DNA from: Paracoccus saliphilus
GTDB lineage: Bacteria; Pseudomonadota; Alphaproteobacteria; Rhodobacterales; Rhodobacteraceae
Direction: 5' to 3'
Length of the DNA stretch: 64,000 nucleotides
NCBI GenBank assembly: GCA_003255745.1
Contig: KZ836040.1
Location: forward strand, 67,748-131,747
Every line of letters begins with the position of its first letter. Position 1 is the stretch's first letter. Under the pieces are notes generated by a model. That model searched no databases and was not told the origin of the DNA. It saw only the letters and a list, made by a program, of their open reading frames with translations. Position numbers and translations under genes: made by a program. Positions 37,298 through 44,161 of this stretch are shown here, piece by piece.

Positions 37298-37717
37298 TCA
37301 GTTCAGGTCGATACGGGCGCGGAAGGTCAGATCGACCTGACGCGCCGCACCATTCTGCATCCGGCGCGCCGACGCGCGCAGAAACCACAAGCCGGCAAGC
37401 CGGCCCCTTGCCAGCACCAGGCCCTCCCGCTCCAGCGCCTCGGCCACAGCCGCCGCGGCAGCCTTGACTGCGCCAAAGCCCGCGCCCTCGTCAGTTCCCG
37501 ACATCACCGAGACGACAAAATCGTGACGTGACCCCTGCCCTGTGCCATCGCTGGCATCCCGGACCTCCTCGGGACCCAAGGCCACGTGGATGCCGCTCGG
37601 CACATCAACAGGCATCGCGTCAAAGATCGCGTCGCCCACCAGATCGGCCAGAACGGCATCGGCACGCAGCTGTTGATAAACGGCAGCTTGCAATGCTGCC
37701 CCTGCCCGATAACTCAT
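37298..37717 (-). CDS. GTA g8: DUF3168 tail terminator/completion protein
   Basis: A 139-residue DUF3168 protein. Conserved features are AALQAAVYQQLRADAVLADLVG, IFDAMP and the central HDFVVSVMS, with a C-terminal VDLTFRARI strand. Members cap the tail tube at the head-tail junction. Its ATG overlaps the g7 stop by 4 bp. Confidence 0.9.
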   Translation of the reverse strand: MSYRAGAALQAAVYQQLRADAVLADLVGDAIFDAMPVDVPSGIHVALGPEEVRDASDGTGQGSRHDFVVSVMSGTDEGAGFGAVKAAAAAVAEALEREGLVLARGRLAGLWFLRASARRMQNGAARQVDLTFRARIDLN

Positions 37718-38052
37718 GCCCCCAGCTCCTCGCGTGCAAAACAAAACAGGAAGCGGCCGCGGGGATCGGCCTCGGCAACCGCCTCGATCAGGAAAAGCCG
37801 CTGGCCCAGACGCAGACGCTGACCAGGCCGCGGGCGGCGCGGATCGCCGGATGCAGCCGCGCGCACCGCAATTCGCCACTGCGCCACGCTGATCATGCCC
37901 GGCCCGCTGCCTTTTTCTCGGGCCGACCGTGCCTCCAGGCCTGCCCACAGCCAGCCAAGCTGTCGCCATTCCTGGCGGTGACCGCCCATGCCGTCACCGG
38001 TCCGATCGGGCGTTTCCAAGGCCAAACGGACATTCAGTTCGGGAACCGGCAT
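37714..38052 (-). CDS. GTA g7: head-tail adaptor (head closure) protein
   Basis: A 112-residue head-closure protein of the SPP1 gp16-like family, seen as LNVRLALETPDRTGDGMGGHRQEW and the C-terminal GQRLRLGQRLFLIEAVAEADPRGRFL. The ATG at 38052 overlaps the g6 stop by 1 nt (TGATG); the frame runs further upstream but only through g6. Confidence 0.9.
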   Translation of the reverse strand: MPVPELNVRLALETPDRTGDGMGGHRQEWRQLGWLWAGLEARSAREKGSGPGMISVAQWRIAVRAAASGDPRRPRPGQRLRLGQRLFLIEAVAEADPRGRFLFCFAREELGA

Positions 38053-38666
38053 CAGCGAACCTCCCGGCTGCCGCGCCCGGCCAAGGTACGCACGGCCCGC
38101 CACCTTTCGATCAGCGCACTGACCCCAAAGGGCAGCGCGTGTTGCGCGCCGTCATGGCTGCGGTCATCGTAATACCGCGCCGCCAGCAGGATCACCGCCT
38201 GCGCAAGATCCGCCGGCACCCCCTCCCAGACATCGGCGAAGCCCGCGACGAAGGTGACCGTCACGCTGCCCAGGCGCGGCACATGGGGCAGCACCACCCC
38301 CGTCGGCAAAATCACTGGCCGCTGCCCGTCGGGAACAAGCCGCCATGTTTCCGGTGGAAGCGTCGTGACCGTGCCGGAACCGTCGTCGATCCGGATCGTC
38401 TCTACCGCATGGACCGGCGCCAGCGGCAGCGACTGACCCAGCCTGTCGCGCCAGTCGTCAAGCTGCATCTGAAACCGCCGCTTCAGCAGGACCTTGCCAG
38501 TCCGGCCCTCGATGGTCGCGATCGCGGCCCGAAGAAAGCCCGCCAGCGCCGCAGTTTCGGCGGCATCTTCCGGCCCGTCAAAGCCCTGGGCCAGACGCAA
38601 GTGCCCGCGCAGGGCGGCCACCGGCAGCGCCTCCGCCGCAGGCGCCGTCTCCTCTATCAGCATCAT
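38052..38666 (-). CDS. GTA g6: head-tail connector protein
   Basis: A 204-residue protein of the phage gp6-like/phiE125 gp8 head-tail connector family. Its N-terminal helices include AETAALAGFLRAAIATIEGRTGKVL, and the C-terminus has DLAQAVILLAARYYDDR. The ATG at 38666 has GGAGG 8 nt upstream and is preferred to an in-frame ATG at 38702 with no ribosome-binding site. It is separated from the capsid gene by 190 bp containing a strong stem-loop. Confidence 0.9.
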   Translation of the reverse strand: MMLIEETAPAAEALPVAALRGHLRLAQGFDGPEDAAETAALAGFLRAAIATIEGRTGKVLLKRRFQMQLDDWRDRLGQSLPLAPVHAVETIRIDDGSGTVTTLPPETWRLVPDGQRPVILPTGVVLPHVPRLGSVTVTFVAGFADVWEGVPADLAQAVILLAARYYDDRSHDGAQHALPFGVSALIERWRAVRTLAGRGSREVR

Positions 38667-38706
38667 CTCGCGAACCTCCCGTCCTGCCGTCCGCATGTCC
38701 ATCAGG

Positions 38707-38733
38707 GGCAGGGCCCCCTCATGGGGCCCTGCC
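38707..38733 (-). promoter_or_regulatory. Stem-loop between GTA capsid gene g5 and connector gene g6
   Basis: Perfect 11-bp stem GGCAGGGCCCC / GGGGCCCTGCC with a 5-nt loop. There is no U-run after it on the coding strand, so it is more likely an mRNA 3'-end stabiliser or partial terminator for the highly needed capsid message than a full stop. The 190-bp gap around it is the longest between GTA structural genes. Confidence 0.55.
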
Positions 38734-38856
38734 TGCCGTGCCAGGTCAGGGAAAAGGGCGCGCCCCCGCGCCAGCCATCAGCGCGCGCGGACAGTTGCTA
38801 AGCCGGCATGACCGACACCAAAGCGCGCCCTTCCCTTCACCTCATCCCAGGCGGGA

Positions 38857-40020
38857 TCAGGCGAAGCGCAGCAGCTTGACGGCGCGGAAGTCGGTGACGC
38901 CGCCGCCAACCCGCTTGGTCGCATAGAAAAGCACATGCGGCTTGGCGCTGAAGGGATCTCGCAGCACCCGCAGATCGGGACGCTCAACGATAGTATAGGC
39001 CGAGCGGAAATCCCCGAAGGCGACCGCAAAGGCGCTGGCCGCCACGTCCGGCATGTCCTCGCTGATGACGACCGGATAACCCAGCAGCTGCGGCACCTGG
39101 CCCACGGTCAGCGGATCGCTCCACAGGAAGCGGCCATCGGCATCCTTCATCTTGCGAACCCGCGCGGCGGTCTTGGAATTCATCAGGAAGGCCGCGTTGG
39201 CACGATATTCCGCACCCAGCGCATAGATCAGGTCGATCAGGCAATCCATCGGCGCGGTGGCCGGGAAGTTGCCCGACACGCCGGTGCCGACAAAGCCCAC
39301 CTGGCCCGCCGTCGCGGTCCCATCCGTGGCGGTGGGATAAGACAGGATGCCCCGCGGCTTGTCCACGCCATCGCCGCGGATAAAGGCGAATGCCTCGGCG
39401 CGGGCGAAACGGTCCGCAATCCGCTCGGCCAGCCAGCCTTCGACGTCAAAGGCCGCGTCGTCCAGCAGGCGCTGGCTGGCCTTAGGCATCGCTGACAATT
39501 CGTGGACCGGGATCGCGATGCGGTCCAGCTGCGAATTGGCCGTTTCCACCGTGGCCGCTTCGGTGGCCCAGCCGGCACCTGTCTCGCCCCGTTCGACCAG
39601 CACCTCATAGACGCTGCCCTCAATGGTGACCACATTCGCCATCCGGCGCAGCGAAGTGGTCGAGAACAGCGTGTTCTGCACCGTCTCCGCTACCTTGGGC
39701 GCGGCAAGGAAGCCGCCGTCGCTGACGACCGACAGTGCCTTTTCCTCGATCACCAGGCCGCGCAGCGCGTCATCGTCGCCGCTGCGCAGGTAGGCGTCAA
39801 AGGCTTTCTGATGCGGCGCTCCGGTCTCGGCGGCGGCGGACAAAGGGGCGCGGCCACGCAGGGCGGTCTTGCGGTCGATCATGGTCATACGCTCTTCCTG
39901 TGCATTGAGCTTGGATTGAATATCTTCACGGAAACCCCGAAGTTCGCTGACGAACCCCATCATGGCCCCTTTCAGATCGGCGGACATGTCCCCGCCGCCC
40001 GCGGCTTTCACCTCGGTCAT
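38857..40020 (-). CDS. GTA g5: major capsid protein (HK97 fold)
   Basis: A 387-residue HK97-type capsid protein. The first ~100 residues form the helical delta domain (DLKGAMMGFVSELRGFREDI, then a coiled coil), expected to be removed by the g4 protease. The mature shell protein has GFLAAPKVAETVQNTLFSTTSLRRMANVV, MPKASQRLLDDAAFDVEGWLAERIADRFARAE with the E-loop region around it, and the C-terminal FGDFRSAYTIVERPDLRVLRDPF. GAGGAGAAG lies upstream of the ATG at 40020; upstream open frame is not protein-like. Flanked by stem-loops on both sides. Confidence 0.95.
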   Translation of the reverse strand: MTEVKAAGGGDMSADLKGAMMGFVSELRGFREDIQSKLNAQEERMTMIDRKTALRGRAPLSAAAETGAPHQKAFDAYLRSGDDDALRGLVIEEKALSVVSDGGFLAAPKVAETVQNTLFSTTSLRRMANVVTIEGSVYEVLVERGETGAGWATEAATVETANSQLDRIAIPVHELSAMPKASQRLLDDAAFDVEGWLAERIADRFARAEAFAFIRGDGVDKPRGILSYPTATDGTATAGQVGFVGTGVSGNFPATAPMDCLIDLIYALGAEYRANAAFLMNSKTAARVRKMKDADGRFLWSDPLTVGQVPQLLGYPVVISEDMPDVAASAFAVAFGDFRSAYTIVERPDLRVLRDPFSAKPHVLFYATKRVGGGVTDFRAVKLLRFA

Positions 40021-40096
40021 GGTCTTCTCCTCGTCGGGATGAACGGGGCCGCGCCCCAGTTGCCGGATCGCCCTTGGGCCGGTCCGAACGCCTTGA

Positions 40097-40118
40097 CGGA
40101 CCGGGCGCACCCGGTCCG
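40097..40118 (-). promoter_or_regulatory. Stem-loop between GTA protease gene g4 and capsid gene g5
   Basis: Perfect 9-bp stem CGGACCGGG / CCCGGTCCG with a 4-nt loop, 5 nt after the g4 stop. The 40097-40104 arm can instead pair with CCGGTCCG at 40079-40086, giving two mutually exclusive hairpins. Suggests processing or differential stability of the capsid mRNA. Confidence 0.5.
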
Positions 40119-40123
40119 GAAAC

Positions 40124-40654
40124 TCATGCGCCCCGCAGGGCCTGCGTCGCCTGCGCGAACAGTGCTGCCATCTCGCGCAGATCGTCCGTCTCCTTGCGAT
40201 CAACCTTGGCCTGGGGCAGCATCGGGAATGTCACCAGCGACACCTCCCACAGCTCGACCTCGGCCAGGGCACGGCGGCCCTTCTGGTCGCGCTCGGCGCG
40301 GATGGTGCGGTAACCGATCGACAGCCCGTCGATGGCGCCGGCCTGGATCAGCGCGGCCGCCTCGCGCGCCTGCGCCACCTCGGGCAGCAGGCGGCCCTTG
40401 ACCCACAATCCCGTCCGGTCCTCGCGGATCTCGTCCCAGACGCCGATGGGCCGGGTCGGGTCGTGCTGCCACAGCATCCGCACCTTGTCGCCCTTGGCCG
40501 CCAGCCGCTCCAGCGACGCGGCGAAGGCCCCCGGCAGCACCGCGTCTCCGCCCTGGTCGGTCAGCCCGAACAGGCTGGCATAGCCCTCGATCACCTGGCC
40601 GTCAGACAGGGCCGGCGCCCCGCCCGCGAATTTCACCTCTAGCCCCGGAACCAT
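40124..40654 (-). CDS. GTA g4: HK97-family prohead protease
   Basis: A 176-residue S78 capsid maturation protease. It opens with the typical EGYASLFGLTDQGGDAVLPGAF, carries the catalytic His in MLWQHDPTRPIG and Ser in DGLSIGYR, and has the ELWEVSLVTFPM segment after it. It cuts the delta domain from the capsid precursor encoded next. The 103-bp gap to g5 holds a stem-loop. Confidence 0.93.
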   Translation of the reverse strand: MVPGLEVKFAGGAPALSDGQVIEGYASLFGLTDQGGDAVLPGAFAASLERLAAKGDKVRMLWQHDPTRPIGVWDEIREDRTGLWVKGRLLPEVAQAREAAALIQAGAIDGLSIGYRTIRAERDQKGRRALAEVELWEVSLVTFPMLPQAKVDRKETDDLREMAALFAQATQALRGA

Positions 40655-40657
40655 CCT

Positions 40658-40888
40658 TCAGCCTCCTTTTGGCGCATATTCCAGTATCCCCTGCACGGCC
40701 TGGGTCAGGATCACCGCGACGACGCCATAGACCGTCATCCACAGCCGCCGCTCCAGCCCCTCGATCATGGCCTCGATCCGCTCAAGCCGCTTCTCGACCT
40801 GGCCGAATTGCAGCGCCATGATCCGCTCCTGCGCCTCAAGGCGCTGGTCGTGCCACAGCCCGTCCTTGACGAAACGCGACCCCTCCAC
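40658..40888 (-). CDS. GTA g3.5: small protein with C-terminal membrane helix
   Basis: A 76-residue protein at the position of RcGTA g3.5. A charged, coiled-coil-like N-terminal half (RLEAQERIMALQFGQVEKRLERIEAMIEGLERRL) is followed by one hydrophobic helix (MTVYGVVAVILTQAVQGIL). Starts at GTG, 3 nt after the g3 stop. Function unknown; the shape is like a holin or scaffold-like helper, but nothing here proves either. Confidence 0.8.
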   Translation of the reverse strand: MEGSRFVKDGLWHDQRLEAQERIMALQFGQVEKRLERIEAMIEGLERRLWMTVYGVVAVILTQAVQGILEYAPKGG

Positions 40889-40891
40889 GGC

Positions 40892-42076
40892 TCATGCCCC
40901 GTCCAGCGGCGGCAGCCCCAGCAGGCTGCGCTTCTCGGCGTCCGTCAGGAAACCCGCCGCCGCAATCCGCGCCCATTGCTGGTTGCGCTCCTCGGCAAGC
41001 GCGGGCACCTGGTCGGGGTCGGGCCTCAGCTCGACCTCGGCCCCCAGATGCTCGGACAGCCACCACGCGACCGAGGCCGCCACCCGCGTCACCAGCGGCA
41101 GCACCGTCAGCCGGTAAAAGGCCCGGTGGGCTTCGGCGTAATTGGCATAGGTCGCATCCCCCGGGATCCCCATCAGCATGGGCGGCACGCCAAAGGCCAG
41201 CGCGATCTCGCGCGCCGCAGACAGCTTGGTCTCGTGGAACTCCATGTCCGACGGGCTGAAGCCCATCGGACGCCAGTCCAACCCGCCTTCCAGCAGCATG
41301 GGCCGCCCGGCGTTCCGCGCGCCCTGGTGGTTCATCTCGATCTCGCCCACCAGCCGGTCATACTGCTCGGCGCTCAACGTGCCCTGCCCGTCCAGCCCCT
41401 TGTAGACGATCGCCCCGCTGGGCCGCGCTGCATTGTCCAGCAGCGCCTTGGACCAGGCCGAGGCGCTGTTGTGAACATCCAGTGCCACCGCCGCCGCCTG
41501 CATCGGCGACAGACCATAGTGGTCATCCTGCGGGTGAAAGCTCTTGATGTGGCAGATCGGGTCCGGGCTGCCGGTCATGTCAAAGCGGTGCTTGCGCCCC
41601 CCCACCGCGTATTCATAGGCGACGGGCCAGCCATCCGCACCCGGCACCACGCTCATGCGGTCCGACCGCAGCACATGCAGTTCCTCCGGCAGGCCCGCCG
41701 GGTCCAGGCCCACCGCCTCCAGATAGCCGTTGCCCGACAGCATTATCTGCCCGAACAGCGCCTCGAACAATTCGGCGCGGCCCTGCCCCGGATTGGGCCG
41801 CCGCAGCAGGTCCAGCAGCGGGTGCATCTCATAGCGTCGCTCACGGTCGGCGCAGATCAGCGGCACGGCTGCGGCCGCCTCGGCGATCAGCTTGACCGAA
41901 CGAAAACCGATCGGATTGCCCACAAAGCCGCCGCGTGTCAGGCTGCCGGTGTCCCGCGCCGTCCAGACTGGCCGCCCAGACCCGCTGGCAAAGGCCACCA
42001 CACGGCCCGTCGCGCTGGCCTTCCTCTCAGGCGCGGGGGCGGATTTCTCCTCCCGCGAAAACAATCGAAACGCCAT
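40892..42076 (-). CDS. GTA g3: portal protein
   Basis: A 394-residue HK97-type portal that forms the ring for DNA entry and exit at one capsid vertex. Typical segments are NPIGFRSVKLIAEAAAAVPL, HPLLDLLRRPNPGQGRAELFEAL, MLSGNGYLEAVG and the C-terminal GDATYANYAEAHRAFYRLTVLPLV. The ATG at 42076 has GGAGG 5 nt upstream; a start at 42088 is less likely. The 113-bp gap to the terminase gene contains a terminator-like hairpin. Confidence 0.94.
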   Translation of the reverse strand: MAFRLFSREEKSAPAPERKASATGRVVAFASGSGRPVWTARDTGSLTRGGFVGNPIGFRSVKLIAEAAAAVPLICADRERRYEMHPLLDLLRRPNPGQGRAELFEALFGQIMLSGNGYLEAVGLDPAGLPEELHVLRSDRMSVVPGADGWPVAYEYAVGGRKHRFDMTGSPDPICHIKSFHPQDDHYGLSPMQAAAVALDVHNSASAWSKALLDNAARPSGAIVYKGLDGQGTLSAEQYDRLVGEIEMNHQGARNAGRPMLLEGGLDWRPMGFSPSDMEFHETKLSAAREIALAFGVPPMLMGIPGDATYANYAEAHRAFYRLTVLPLVTRVAASVAWWLSEHLGAEVELRPDPDQVPALAEERNQQWARIAAAGFLTDAEKRSLLGLPPLDGA

Positions 42077-42102
42077 GCTCGCCTCCATGCCTCATCCATG
42101 CG

Positions 42103-42131
42103 AAAGGGCCGCCCCGACAGGGCGGCCCTTT
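42103..42131 (-). terminator. Terminator-like hairpin between GTA g2 and g3
   Basis: Perfect 12-bp stem AAAGGGCCGCCC / GGGCGGCCCTTT with a 5-nt loop, in the gap between terminase and portal genes. On the minus strand TTT then CGC follows, so it is strong in structure and weak in U-tract. It could reduce transcription into the structural genes or mark an RNA-processing point. Confidence 0.55.
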
Positions 42132-42189
42132 GTTCTCATGAAAATGTTCCGCGTGTTTCCGGCGCCGCCACGCGCCGCCGGAACCATGC

Positions 42190-43605
42190 TCAAAGCCGCC
42201 GCATCTGCGGCCGCCGCCAGCCACTGGCCGGCTCGATCATCAGTTCGTGGATCGCCCAGACCATCGCATCCAGCCTGTCTGGGCTGCCCCGACCCTCAAA
42301 GCCGCGCACAGTCATCTGGCACATCTGGTCCTCAAGCGGCCCCAGTGACCCGCCGCGCAGGTGCTTGATCCGCCCCTGCTCATAAAGCGCCGCCACCGGT
42401 TCCGCCCGCAACCCCTTGCCCCGCGACGCCCTCAGCGCCCGGAACGGCACCAGGGGATCAATCTGCCGGATCACGCTTTCGACCAGATCACCGCCCTGGT
42501 TCACTTCGGCCACCAGTTTCTCGGCACCATGTCGATCCATCGCCGCGATCGCCGCCCGCGCCCAGTCCGACGGGCTGCCCCGCATGCTGGCATCCTCCAG
42601 CACATAGGCGCGCCAGTCCTTCGGCTCGCCTTGAGTGACGACACCTGCCACGATGATCCCGCATTCGTCGCTGGCGCGCCCCCCCGTCACGGCCGGATCG
42701 ACCGAAACAACGATCCGGTCCAGCTTTGGCGGCGTGTCGATCCGCGCCTCCTCCAGCATGGCCGTCGTCCACAACGCACCCTCGACATCGTCCAGCAGCA
42801 CGCCGTCCAGTTCCTGCCGCCCCAACCGCGTTCCGCCATAGCGGCTCTCGACCTCGGCCAGAAAGCTCTCGGCCAGATAGGCGCGGTTTGCATCCGTCGG
42901 CGCATGGGTCACCACCGTGCTGGCATTGCCCAGGATGCGCTTCAGCACGCCGACATTGCGCGGCGTCGTGGTGACAACCTGTTGGGGATGCTCCCCCAGG
43001 CGCAGCGCGAATTGCAGCATGTCCCAGACATCCTCGGCCTTCTTCCACTTGGCCAGTTCATCCACCCAGGCCGCATCGAACTGCGGCCCGCGCAGCGCCT
43101 CGGGCTCATGCGCGGAATAAACCGTGGCCGTCGCGCCATTGGCCCAGACCAGACGCCGCCGCCCCGCCTCCCAGACCGGTCGCCGGTCGGGCGGCGAACA
43201 GGCCAGGATGCCGCTTTCGCCGAACACCATCACCTCGCGCACCTGGTCGAAGGTCTCTCCGACCAAGGCCACGCGATGGCATTTGCCGGGCGCGGCGGCG
43301 GTCGGCCCCTCGACCATCCGCCGCACCCATTCCGACCCGGCGCGGGTCTTGCCCGCGCCGCGCCCCCCCATGATCACCCAGGACTTCCAGTCGCCCTCGG
43401 GGGGCAACTGGTGCGGCAGCGCCCAGAACTCGAACAACCAGGGCAGGCTCATCAGCGCGTTTTCCGACAGCCCGCCCAGGAATGCCTCAACCTCCTGCGG
43501 CGCGGCGGAGGCAAGCCAGGCGGCGCCCGATCTCGTCTCGTGCGGCGTCAAGGTCGAGGCTGCCTCCTCCGACCCCGCCCGCGATATCCTTGCGAAGTTT
43601 GTCAA
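42190..43605 (-). CDS. GTA g2: terminase large subunit
   Basis: DNA-packaging motor ATPase and nuclease, about 450-470 residues. Walker A is GGRGAGKTRAGSEW and Walker B is FDAAWVDEL; the C-terminal nuclease domain shows VVSVDPAVTGG and LVAEVNQGGDLVESVI. The frame begins at TTG 43605, which would overlap g1 by 119 bp. A second TTG at 43551 follows a strong GGAGGAGG and is a good alternative; homologue-like similarity begins near AAWLASAAPQEVEAFL, before the first ATG, so one of these TTGs is needed. In GTAs this enzyme packages random host DNA by headful filling. Confidence 0.92.
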   Translation of the reverse strand: MTNFARISRAGSEEAASTLTPHETRSGAAWLASAAPQEVEAFLGGLSENALMSLPWLFEFWALPHQLPPEGDWKSWVIMGGRGAGKTRAGSEWVRRMVEGPTAAAPGKCHRVALVGETFDQVREVMVFGESGILACSPPDRRPVWEAGRRRLVWANGATATVYSAHEPEALRGPQFDAAWVDELAKWKKAEDVWDMLQFALRLGEHPQQVVTTTPRNVGVLKRILGNASTVVTHAPTDANRAYLAESFLAEVESRYGGTRLGRQELDGVLLDDVEGALWTTAMLEEARIDTPPKLDRIVVSVDPAVTGGRASDECGIIVAGVVTQGEPKDWRAYVLEDASMRGSPSDWARAAIAAMDRHGAEKLVAEVNQGGDLVESVIRQIDPLVPFRALRASRGKGLRAEPVAALYEQGRIKHLRGGSLGPLEDQMCQMTVRGFEGRGSPDRLDAMVWAIHELMIEPASGWRRPQMRRL

Positions 43606-43894
43606 CCTTGTTCCTTTCCGCCATCAGCAGCTGGACCGCCTCTCGGACGGTCTTTGCGGTGTCCATCGCCTTCTTCAGCCGCGCCGGGTCCACCTCCCCC
43701 GCCTTGACCGTCTCAAGCTCGGCCTGGTGACCCCTCAGATCCTTGACATAGTCCCAGAACAGCCAGCGCAGGACGTCGATCTCGTCCTCCTCCGCACCAA
43801 TCCCGGGCAGCTGGACTCCTGCCGTATCAGGCAAGGTTCCGGCCACGAAAGGTCCTTCGGGATTCCCGACCCCGCCCCAATCCATATCGTTCAT
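43487..43894 (-). CDS. GTA g1: small terminase-like protein
   Basis: First GTA gene, 135 residues. The N-terminal half contains EEDEIDVLRWLFWDYVKDLRGHQAEL, then two charged helices with VDPARLKKAMDTAKTVREAVQLLMAERNKVDKLRKDI, the coiled-coil-like core. In R. capsulatus the g1 product acts as the small terminase TerS with the g2 motor. The ATG at 43894 overlaps the stop of a 32-codon leader frame by ATGA. GAGGCGGGG lies upstream. The 3' end overlaps the g2 frame. Confidence 0.85.
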   Translation of the reverse strand: MNDMDWGGVGNPEGPFVAGTLPDTAGVQLPGIGAEEDEIDVLRWLFWDYVKDLRGHQAELETVKAGEVDPARLKKAMDTAKTVREAVQLLMAERNKVDKLRKDIAGGVGGGSLDLDAARDEIGRRLACLRRAAGG

Positions 43895-43989
43895 GCAATC
43901 TGCCCCGCCTCGTGTCCTGTCCGCACGAGCCAAGAAACGAAAAAGCGGCCCAAGGTTTCCCCCGGCCGCTTGCCCATTTCTCCCAGCAT
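43891..43989 (-). CDS. Possible 32-codon leader peptide upstream of GTA g1
   Basis: An open frame of 32 codons starting at ATG 43989 and ending in a TGA that overlaps the g1 ATG (ATGA). The peptide is basic and amphipathic, beginning MLGEMGKRPGETLGRFFVSW and ending HEAGQIA. The ATG sits at the transcription start predicted from the -10 at 43996-44001, so the mRNA could be leaderless. An intrinsic terminator lies inside the frame. Translation of the peptide could therefore influence read-through and couple ribosomes to g1. No similarity is known to me and expression is unproven. Confidence 0.35.
   Translation of the reverse strand: MLGEMGKRPGETLGRFFVSWLVRTGHEAGQIA
43939..43971 (-). terminator. 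Intrinsic terminator in the GTA leader (possible attenuator)
   Basis: On the minus strand: 8-bp stem AAGCGGCC / GGCCGCTT with a 13-nt loop, followed directly by TTT (TTTTT in all) and CGTTTCTTG, a classic rho-independent terminator. It lies 45 nt before the g1 ATG and 18-50 nt after the predicted transcription start. It could end trpF read-through, but the promoter at 43996-44024 lies upstream of it too, so transcripts from that promoter must pass it to reach g1. Confidence 0.7.
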
Positions 43990-44024
43990 GTCCAAGTTCT
44001 ACCTTGGACCGTTCCGCAAGTCAA
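43990..44024 (-). promoter_or_regulatory. Predicted GTA promoter with a palindrome over its -10
   Basis: On the minus strand TTGACT (44019-44024) and TAGAAC (43996-44001) are spaced by exactly 17 bp, a good sigma70-like promoter reading toward g1. The -10 lies inside the inverted repeat GTCCAAG-N6-CTTGGAC (43990-44009), so a DNA-binding protein at the palindrome would compete with RNA polymerase. GTA promoters in Rhodobacterales are controlled by GafA and the CtrA pathway; whether this palindrome is a site for any of them is unknown. Confidence 0.6.
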
Positions 44025-44161
44025 CAACTAAACCAAAGGTTGCGCCGTCTGTCGCTGAATACAATCAAAATCAGCAGGTTATATGTGCAACACCCTCTGC
44101 GCACGCCAAGCAACACTTGCTGCAACACGGGCGAATCCAGCTGCCTGGGCCGTGCAGCGAC

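Noticed and set aside
29161-43894. Reading the phage-like genes as a prophage
   Set aside because: No integrase, repressor, replication or lysis genes, no attachment repeats at the ends, and the exact GTA gene order; the cluster sits between housekeeping genes.
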